From Hymenoscyphus infarciens (taxonomy: Eukaryota > Ascomycota > Leotiomycetes > Helotiales > Helotiaceae): 46,803 nt of DNA. Where the stretch lies: NCBI GenBank assembly GCA_001414345.1, contig LLCB01000392.1:1-46803 (forward strand), written 5' to 3'. Below, in pieces: positions 38,440 through 46,803 of this stretch (its first letter is position 1; each line of letters starts with the position of its first letter). The notes under the pieces were generated by a model. The model searched no databases and was not told the origin of the DNA. It saw nothing but the letters and a program-made list of their open reading frames with translations. A program made the translations under genes and the position numbers.

Positions 38440-40960
38440 TAGCTATTACTATAAAAACAGCTACTAAATCCTATATTCTCTTATCTTAGATTAAATCACC
38501 TTCTATTAAATTACTTACTATTATATTATATTTAATTATAGACCTACTAGTATAAAACTAATTCCTCTATAACTAAATTAAAATTAGATCCTCTATTACT
38601 TAAAGTATCTAATTATTAATAAGCCTTACTATTAAGTACTAGCTAGTATAAAAACTATTCTATTATAAAATTAGACCTTTAACTACTTCTAGTAAAGCTA
38701 TAAGTACTAGAGCATCTATAAGCTTTATAGTTACCTTTATATATCTATTAAACAACTTCTCTAAGCTAGGTTACTATTTTATAATATTTAGAGTTATTAA
38801 TATTTAGAGAATTAACTTTATTAGTTCTTAGCTCTAGTTAAGAAAAGAAGTAGAAGTCTTTATTACTTAAATATAATAAATAATTAAATAATCTTAGACG
38901 CTTTAACTTAATAGAAGAAAACCTTAAAAGCTTTTTTATTATAAAAGATTAGCTTTTCTTAAGTATCTTATCTTATTATATAAAGGTTAGTATAAATATA
39001 CTTTAGTATAACTTAATCTAACTATATACTATTAGGACTTTATCTTACTAATTCCTTTATCCTTACCTTTATAAATCCTCTTACTCTTCTCTTTATAAAA
39101 TCCCTTACTATTAACTTTAAAAGTCTTTTTAATAATACTATTTATTTTAATCTTATTAAATACTTACTTTTTAAGCTTTATACTACTAATAAGTTTAATA
39201 AGTAGTATCTTAACTTCTTTATATAATTCTATTCTAGTATATATTACTTTATAAATTACTATTAATATTACCTAACTTCTATAGTAGAGAAAAATTTATT
39301 AAAAAATAAAGAAAAGAGTAAATCTCTAACTTAATAAACCCTCTAATAGTACTCTAGATACTAACTTAGTATCTTTATTACTATTAGATATTTATATACT
39401 ATTTAACTCTAAATCTTCTACTAAATCCTCTATTAATATAATAAGTACTTAAAGAGGAGCCTTAAACTAGACTATCTAGAAGTTTAGTAAATAGTTTAGA
39501 GTTTATAATATATATTATAAATATAATAGTAAGGAAGTCTTTAAACTTCTAGCTTACTCTAAATTTGTATTAGTAGTTACTAAAATTATTAATAGACTTC
39601 TTATTTTTAGTAAAGACTTATATAACGAAACTTAGGTTACTTATACTCTTAGAGTTTTTAAAGATAATATAGACTATACTAAAATAACTTTAATACTTCT
39701 TCTTATATAACTTATATTTAAGATAAAGATATATACTCCTTCTAGTATAATAGTAGATAAAAAGTACTAGACCTATTTTTTTTAAGAAGATTCTCTCTTA
39801 GTTTTAAAGAAGGAGTTAATAGCTTAACTAAACTAGATAATTAGAGATAGAATAATTAACTCTAATATTACTTAGTATCTTACTCTTATATTACTTAGGA
39901 GTAAATAATAGATTATAGCTATTAAGGTTACTTTTAAGTAACTTAAACTTAAGTTTAACTTAAATTAAAAACTTACTTTTAATTACTAGCCTCTAGTAAA
40001 TAATCTTATATATACTACTCTCTTTAGATCTAAGAATCTAAGTATTAATCTAAATAGCTTTATTAGTTTTAGAGTTACTATCTTAAATTTAAATTAATAA
40101 AAGGCTTTATTAGTACTTAATAATTAGGCTACTAAGTAATATAGAAGGAAGATAGACTATCTTAGATTAGGTTAGATAGTTTATAGTACCTTACTCTTCT
40201 AAGAGGCTAAACTAGAAGAGGTTAATAAAGGTCTTAGAAGCTAGTATTTAAGAGATAGGGCTTCTAAAGTTATTATTATAAAAGACTTTATAAATAATAC
40301 TTAAGAGTTCTTAAAGTCTAAGAATAAGATAGATAAGAGTAAGTATAAAGTAAAAGAAGAAGTATAAGCTAATAAGAGACGTTTTATTAATAAGGAAACC
40401 TTTTATTTTTTAGTAGCTATATAAAGCTCTATGTTAACCTAAAACGTATACTTTTTAGAGATTAACTTTATAGCCTAGTCTCTAAGAAAGAAGTACTACT
40501 ACTATTTCTTAAAGAGTCTTAAGTTTAATAACCTATTATATATTATTAAGGTTTATAATACCTAGCTATTAATTAGTTAGTAGATTCTTTTTATCTAGTT
40601 ACTTATAATCTAAGTAATACTTAATTAAATTTATACTATTCTACTAAAAGAATAAGAGCTATAGCCTCTTAGGCCTTTTAGAGTATATTAGTTAGTTAGT
40701 ATAGTTACTCTCTAGTACTATAAAGTCGTAGTCTTTTTAAAGTACTATTAATTTTATTTTCCTTAAATACTTTAATTCTACCTCTTAGTATTATTTTTTT
40801 CTTATAATTTTAATACTAAGTATTTACTATTAACTTCTAGTATATAGAATAGATAAGAGATATTTATAATTAAGATTTTTAGTATTTACTTAGTATTTCT
40901 TCTTAACCTCTTAATATACTTCTAAGGTTCTAGAGACTTTACTATATTAGAATTACTAAT
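38440..40960 (-). pseudogene. Unidentified minus-strand coding relic(s)
   Basis: Three minus-strand sections read openly. About 40,900-40,330: a Leu/Ala/Glu/Arg-rich section with stops at likely Gln/Trp positions. About 39,830-39,280: open runs of 20-40 codons, basic and aromatic, ending in a Gln cluster. About 38,830-38,440: a Leu/Ile/Val-rich section with a 30-codon open run at 38,760-38,660. The frames differ between sections and the parts between are Gln-rich or degraded, so this may be one large gene with indels or several. No RT, integrase, transposase or helicase motif was recognised. It sits between a reverse satellite block (35,566-36,230) and a forward one (46,140 onward), the same arrangement as the relic at 3,640-7,000. 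Confidence 0.35.
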
Positions 40961-43923
40961 ATATAATTAATAAGTTATTCTTATTCTTTTTACTCTTTTT
41001 TTCCTTTATATTTCTTTAGACTAGACTAAGTAGAGGAATTAATTATAAAGACATCTTTAATTCTCTATTATAACTTTATAAATATTAGATAGACTTTATT
41101 CTATATTAGTTATAGAATTTAAGAGTTATTAAGAGATTTAGGAGTAGAACTAGGAAGTTAAATTACTTTTTATTTTCTTTTTATAGAATATTAATAAAGG
41201 CTAGTATATAAGCTTAATTAATAGTTTATATAAAACTTTAAGTAAGGCTATAAGTAATATTCAGTCTTTCTCTTTTATATATATAGTATAGAAATCATTT
41301 TATATATCTTTATATTACTTAGACTTACTAGAAAGGTATAAGTTATTCCTATTATACCTAGTAATTAGGCTCTTTTATATATAGTCTTAACTATTAATAG
41401 AGAATAATTCCTTTTTAATAATATCGTTCTATATATTAATATACTAATAGATAGCTTAAAAGGTACTCTATAATAGAGTTATTATTTTAACTATATAAGG
41501 TAGAAAGCTATATTAAAGTTAACGTTCTCTTTCTAGCTTTTAAACAAATAGACGAAATAGTTTCTAGATTCTATTTAAAAGTACTTATTTTAAGTAGTAA
41601 ATTTTAAGAGCTTAATAAAGTAAACTAAATACTCTTAAAGTAATACCTAGTATACTATTAGTTCTAAGTTAACTAGGAACGAGCTCTCTTTTTTAGTATT
41701 TACTCTTAATAAAATATTTATTTCTATAGCTAACTATTTAAAGTGTTTACTATTTTCGTAGCTTTTTAAACTATCTATTTATAAGAATTCTAGTATATAT
41801 TTTATATAAGCTAATAAAATAATAAATAGACTTAGTAGATAATAATAGATAGAGATAGCTTTTTATTATAAGAAGTAAGTTATAATTAATTAGAGAAAAG
41901 CTTTTAAAGATTAAGTATTTAGATAAAATAGTATAAGAAGACTTATAAAAAGAGATAAAGTCTATATTAAGAGAGTTTAAAGTAATTATAGATATATTTA
42001 GAGTTATTATAAATTCTAAAAGAAACCTTAAACTTAAGAGAAATGTCTTATTAAATAGCTAAACCTTTTTAAAGAAGTTTTCTTAAATAAAATTACTAGT
42101 ATCTTTTAATATACTACTTTAAAAGAGCTAGGTTATAATATTATAACTAGCCCTCTATTAGAGAGTAAAATAATATTAAATACTTATATAATTCTAAAGT
42201 ATCTATAAATAGAAGTAAAGAGAATAAACTAGTTAATATAGTACTATGTTATAACTTATTCTAGTAAGAGCTCTCTCTTCTCTACTCTTTTAGAATAGCT
42301 AGTAAAGAGTGTTTTAATATCTCTTACTCCTTCTAGTTAATCTAAGAATAGAATAGAACTTTATTTTAAAGATAGTAAAGGAATTCTTATAAGTAGATAA
42401 AATTACTAGTAAATCGTCTTATAAATATGTTTTTTATTTAATTTATATACTACTCTTTTCTATAATATATTAAAAGAAGTAAATTATTATTAATTACCTT
42501 AGAATAATCTTAGTTCTAAAATTTTAAGAGTAAAGTAGGAAAATACTAGTCCTTTAATCTAAGTATAAGTTAAATATATATTTTTTAATAATAAACGTAA
42601 ACTCTTCTATAAAATTATAAGTACTTAATAAAAAAATAACATAATTAATAAAAGTATAAACTATAATTAACTATAATTAATACCTAAGCCTTTTAAAGAT
42701 ATTTAAGAATATCTAATTTTAGAGTTTAAAGATATATAATAACTATAATAAAGATAGTAGCTAACTAATTATTATAATTACTATCCTTTAACTTAATAAT
42801 AACCTTAAGTTTATTATAATAGATAAAAGGTTATCTATTTCTCTTATAAGTAGTTTCTAGAATACTATAATTTTTATTCTTATTCTTATTATTATCTATT
42901 TTAAATATATATTTATACTTAAAGCTTTTAGTATTTTACTATTATATTAGTTAGATTATTACTCTTAATAAAGGATAAGAAACTTACTTTATAAGTTTCT
43001 TTAAGCTTCTAGACATATAGTATAGTAGAATTGTAGAAATTCTTAAGCTATAATAATATATTAGTAAAAGACTTATTAAGATATATAATTAGAAAAATAA
43101 GGTAAGGTATAAGAACGAAGAATAAAAGAAAATAATATACTTATAGATATAATACTCTTTATTATTTATTTAAGAAGAAGATTATTCTTATATTAATTAG
43201 CTACTTCCTCTAATATCTTAACTTCTTTTTTAGCCTTAAATAAAGGTATAATTATGTCCTCCTAACCTTTAATAATAGCTTAGAGGTCTTTAGAAGCCTT
43301 ATATATAATATTGAATTTTACTTAAGTCTTTATAAGAAAGAGGTATTTAGAGAAGTATTAAATCTATATTATATCTTAAGTAGTAAAGTATACTAATCTA
43401 TTAAATATACTATCTTTTCTAAAATCTATCTTAGTATTTCCTATACTAGTAAGTAGAGTAATAAGGAGTTTCTAATCTATAGTACTACCCTAGTTAACTA
43501 TATTAGATAATATAGTATTTAATAAGATAATATAAGATACTTATAATAAAAAAGATATACTTATAAGAATAAGAAGTACTTATAATAATAGTAGGTACTT
43601 ATAAGTATTATAATAAGTAATACTAAGGTCTAAGGTCTAAGAGATAAAGGTAAACCTCGGCTTTAAGAACTTTAAGAAATTACTATAACTTAAGTTAGAT
43701 ATAAAAGCTTAAATAATAAAATAGAACATACTTACTTAAATATAAAGACCTTACTTAGTTAAAATTCAAGGTTATACTCGATTTACTTAACTTATAAGCT
43801 AATATATAATAGTAATATACTAAAGAGTAGCTAAGTATAGAGTTAAAGATATTATAGGTAATTAAAGCTTTAAAAAGGACTTAAAAAGCATTTAGAGTTA
43901 TAACGAGCTTAAGAGAGGTAGAG
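40961..43923. other. No gene recognised
   Basis: Strongly RIPed AT-rich DNA. A plus-strand purine-rich run at about 41,880-42,060 keeps one frame open for several tens of codons (Lys/Glu-rich), but no domain could be named. A repeated TACTTATAA word, spaced 10-25 bp, occurs at 43,540-43,610. Confidence 0.4.
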
Positions 43924-43996
43924 GGTTATTATAAGAGGTTATTATAAGAGATTATTATAAGAGGTTATTAAGAGAGGTTATTATAAGAGGTTAAGA
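43924..43996. repeat. 13-bp tandem repeat, six copies
   Basis: GGTTATTATAAGA-type unit with copies starting at 43,924, 43,937, 43,950, 43,963, 43,976 and 43,989; the third copy has GATTATT and the fourth lacks the TAT. It has the same 13-bp period as the array at 19,500-19,577, with a partly similar ATAAGA segment. Confidence 0.9.
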
Positions 43997-44819
43997 GATA
44001 TATTAAGAATATTTATTACTAGTACCTATCTCTACCTTATTAACTCTACTATATAACCTTAACTTTACTCTTACCTTAAAATTTATATAATATAACTCCT
44101 TAGTAGATATAATAACTAGCTAACCGCCGAATCTAGCTAGCTACTACTTATCTAACAACTAGTTAATTATATTCTAAAACTAGCTATAAATAACACTATC
44201 TATAGAATATTATATAATAGTATACGTATAAATTAGTACCTAATTCTAATACTAGAAAGGGTTAAAGTAGTAAAACTTTACTCTTCTACGTTTTTAGCCT
44301 TAATTATTTATAATTTTTAGCTTTAATTACTTATAAGGATATAGATTCTCTTTCTATACTTTAAAACTAAAGGACTATAAAGCTACACTTTTAGTAATAG
44401 CTATACTTATATATAAGCTTTTAATTTACTTTAATATTACCTTTACTTTTACCTTTATATAACTAATATAAGTAGAGACCTTATATATCTTAAACCCTAG
44501 TATATCTTAAAACATTACTACTTCTTAAAACATTTATATAAGTAGTAGTTTCTATAAGGTATAAAACTCTTTATCTATAGTTTAGTAAAATAACTAAGAA
44601 CTTCTAAAGTCTTAGAGCGCTTTCTCTAGATTTTAAACTAAATACTTATCTCTAGAAAGTAATATAGCTCTCTCTAATATCCTATCTTCTTCCTTATCTA
44701 CTTTAGATAATATGCTTATATATAAGAAACCGAAGTATTTACCTAAGTTAACGCTTACTCTATAAATAATAATTCTAGTATAATTTCTACCTCTTAGAGT
44801 ATTACTTACTTTATATAAA
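43997..44819. other. No gene recognised
   Basis: AT-rich with several pyrimidine tracts (TACCTTAACTTTACTCTTACC) and one CCGCCGAATC word near 44,125. A similar pair of segments, TTTTTAGCCTTAATTATTTATAA near 44,293 and TTTTTAGCTTTAATTACTTATAA near 44,316, forms a 23-bp direct duplication. No coding evidence. Confidence 0.4.
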
Positions 44820-45290
44820 ACAACGCTAGTATACTATTTTTAAACTTCGTTTCTCTCTAAGATCTATTAATTTAATACTATAGTTTTAAATACTAGTAAT
44901 AGTAATTTAGAATAGTCCTATTCTAACTGTTTAAGATAGATAATAAAGGAAGTATATCTAGAGAATTAGTAATAAGTTAAAGTATATATATAAAGAGAGC
45001 GATGTTTCTACTATAATAGTAATTATACCCCTCTCCTACTTAATCTCTAATAATTATTTCTCTAAGAATGTCCTAAGTAATAGTAATATTATATTTCACG
45101 TTAATAATCTTATAAGCAAATATATGTTCTAGTATATATATTTCCTATTAAATTATACAAACATATAGAAGAGGTAGGCAATCTATATATATAATTATAT
45201 ATAGCTTTAGTAGCTTCTATAATAAGCGTATAGCATGCTTTTAAAAGAGAGAGAGCTAGATTTAAACAAAATATATATATATATATATAG
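44820..45290. other. Patch of reduced RIP (low-copy sequence?)
   Basis: About a dozen CA or TG dinucleotides survive here (for example AACAACG, ACTGTTT, GATGTT, AATGTCC, TTCACG, GCAAAT, TATGTTC, ACAAACATA, GCAATC, GCATGC, AACAAAAT), clearly more than in neighbouring stretches of similar length. It contains CCCCTCTCCTAC near 45,029 and ends in a (TA)n run at about 45,271-45,289. No open reading frame of note was seen. RIP acts on duplicated DNA, so this part was probably single-copy or arrived later. Confidence 0.5.
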
Positions 45291-46139
45291 AGGTCTAAGA
45301 CTTAAATAAGAAAGAGTATTATAAAAAAAAGAATAGTAAGTTATAACTTAAATAACGTCTTCTAGTATTAGTAATATATTATAGCGAGATTCTAGTAGTA
45401 TATATATATATATTAAAAATATTAATTACTATTATAATAAGACTAATTATATACTATTTAATAACTTATATACTAGAATCTATAAATAAAGCTATTTTAA
45501 CTATCTATATATACTTTATTAATAAAATAAGATTATAAATTCAGAAACTAATTAGTTAGGTTTTTAGTAATAAGAACTAATTTTAAAAAGATAAAGTTAT
45601 AAAATTATTAATAAGTAATCTATACTATATTCTATCTATATTTAGAGACTAATTATATAATAATACTAAGATCTTCTCTACTACTATACTATCTACTTAA
45701 TAATATAATATATAGAAGTAACTATTTTTTATTAAGAAAAATAAGAAAAATAAGTTTAGTTTATAAACTATTTAATCTATCTAAGCTATTTTTCTTCTTA
45801 CTTTTAAATAAGCTAGTAATATTAAAGAATATAATCTTCTACTAGAACTTTAAGATAATTCTATTAATTTATAACTTCTAAAAATGTTCTACTAAGATAC
45901 TAGATAGAAAGTAATAAAGAGATTAGTACTAGTATTTAATTATACTTTTACTTTTATCTATATATACTTCTTACTTAAAGTATATTAGCTAAAATAAAGT
46001 TAACTTAAGAGTTAAATCTAAATAATTTAAAGAACTTAGCTAAATACTAGAGAATAAGAAAAGTAGACTAAATAACGAAGTCTATTCTTTATATAGCTAG
46101 AAGCTATTTTAAAGTAGTAATCGTTATTCTATAGTTATC
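45291..46139. other. No gene recognised
   Basis: AT-rich, stop-rich transition from the reduced-RIP patch to the right-hand satellite array. Confidence 0.4.
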
Positions 46140-46803
46140 TAGCTATATATATTAGACTTCTAGAGTCTAATAAAAGTTATATATTAGACTTTTAAAGTCT
46201 AGTAATATTTTATTATATATACTAGAGTCTAATAAAAGTAAAGTCTAGTAATAGGAGACTAATATTTCACTATCTATACTAAAGTCTAATAAAAGTAGTC
46301 GTTTATCTTATTATATATATTAGACTTATAAATTAATATCTTACTATCTATACTAGACTTTTAAAGTTGAATAAAAGAAGGCTTTTATCTTCTTATATAT
46401 ATTAGACCTTTAAAGTCTAATAATAGTTGATTAATATTTTATTATATATACTAGACTTTTAAAGTCGAATAAAAGAAGGCTTTTATCTTCTTATATATAT
46501 TAGACCTTTAAAGTCTAATAATAGTAGATTAATATTTTATTATATCTACTAGACCTTTTAAGTCTAATAATATTAGGCTAATATCTTACTATATATACTA
46601 GACTTTTAAAGTCGAATAAAAGAAGTCTTTTATCTTCTTATATATATTAGACCTTTTAAGTCTAATAATAGTAGATTAATATTTTATTATATATATTAGA
46701 CTTTTAAAGTCTAATAATAGTAGGTTAATATTTTATTATATATACTAGACTTTTAAAGTCGAATAAAAGAAGCCTTATATCTTCTTATATATATTAGACC
46801 TTT
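46140..46803 (+). repeat. 49-bp satellite array, right end (forward orientation)
   Basis: Regular array running to the last base. The GTCGA/GTTGA landmark lies at 46,366, 46,464, 46,611 and 46,758, spacings of 98, 147 and 147, that is 2, 3 and 3 times 49. Type A monomer: TAGACCTTTAAAGTCTAATA followed by ATAGTAGATTAATATTTT and ATTATATCTAC. Type B: TAGACTTTTAAAGTCGAATA followed by AAAGAAGGCTTTTATCTTC and TTATATATAT. Both are 49 bp with a palindromic GAC-TTTAAA-GTC core; type B adds a TAAAAG/CTTTTA hairpin. The order gives B-A, B-A-A, B-A-A higher-order units. It is the inverted counterpart of 1-475. Confidence 0.93.

Larger units (their letters stand above)
1..46803. other. AT-rich, RIP-mutated repeat block (whole window)
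   Basis: CA and TG dinucleotides are almost missing on both strands and TA dominates, the product of CpA-to-TpA mutation by repeat-induced point mutation. CpG is still present (for example in CGAC, GCGC and CGAGG words), so the depletion is not simply AT bias or CpG methylation decay. All former reading frames carry TAA/TAG at positions best explained by CAA, CAG and TGG. RIP is known only from fungi, chiefly Pezizomycotina. The dinucleotide statement is by eye; no counts were computed. Confidence 0.9.

Noticed and set aside
41830..41860. Asp-Asp-like box (GTAGATAATAATAG) as a reverse transcriptase active site
   Set aside because: The flanking translation lacks any other RT block, and GATAAT words are common in this composition.
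17875..43670. CCGAGGTTTA near 17,883 and its reverse complement near 43,657 as paired element ends
   Set aside because: Similarity does not extend beyond about 14 bp, and CG-containing words stand out simply because they survive RIP.
1..46803. Mitochondrial DNA, because of the extreme AT content
   Set aside because: No mitochondrial genes, tRNAs or group I introns are visible; a Ty3/Gypsy element with LTRs is present, and the specific loss of CA/TG is a nuclear RIP signature.
1..46803. Short ATG-initiated open frames scattered through the window
   Set aside because: ATG and stop distribution are distorted by RIP. No short frame shows conserved motifs, and in the recognisable elements the true frames are broken by TAA/TAG.
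1..46803. tRNA, rRNA, promoters and terminators
   Set aside because: No cloverleaf-type sequence or rRNA segment was recognised, and TATA-like words are everywhere because of the composition, so no regulatory call is supportable.

Overview
The window looks like a block of heavily RIP-mutated (repeat-induced point mutation) repetitive DNA from a filamentous ascomycete (Pezizomycotina). Almost everywhere the dinucleotides CA and TG are nearly absent while TA is hugely over-represented, and the base composition is very AT-rich. This is the footprint of C-to-T change at CpA on both strands. The two LTRs of the one complete retrotransposon (29,792-35,560) differ, by eye, only by transitions (about 14 in 198 bp, no indels), as RIP predicts. 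I found no intact protein-coding gene, no tRNA or rRNA and no telomeric repeat. The former coding frames are full of TAA/TAG, mostly where CAA, CAG or TGG once stood.

Layout. (1) Both window ends are arrays of the same 49-bp AT-rich satellite in opposite orientation (1-475 reverse, 46,140-46,803 forward). More degenerate blocks of the same family lie at about 7,490-8,820, 22,000-22,565 and 26,340-27,665 (forward) and 35,570-36,230 (reverse). (2) Between the blocks are mobile-element or unidentified gene relics: a plus-strand Ser/Thr/Asn/Gln-rich relic (about 3,640-7,000); a poorly resolved stretch (8,821-14,450); a minus-strand Lys- and Gln-rich relic with a coding tandem repeat (14,450-17,270); a plus-strand relic (18,480-21,780); a minus-strand non-LTR (LINE) relic with a recognisable AP-endonuclease domain but no visible reverse transcriptase (22,640-25,940); a plus-strand relic with a helix-turn-helix-like segment (28,740-29,170); a full-length Ty3/Gypsy element on the minus strand with LTRs, 5-bp target duplication, integrase, RNase H and RT motifs (29,787-35,565); and a minus-strand unidentified relic (about 38,440-40,960).

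How it fits together: a satellite-rich, transposon-filled, gene-free AT block, as expected for centromeric, pericentromeric or subtelomeric heterochromatin in a RIP-competent fungus. The LINE and Gypsy elements apparently landed in or next to the satellite and all were then silenced by RIP. A patch near 44,820-45,290 keeps many more CA/TG dinucleotides and may be low-copy DNA. Identifications other than the Gypsy element and the LINE endonuclease are tentative, because RIP has erased most diagnostic residues (Cys, His, Trp, Gln).
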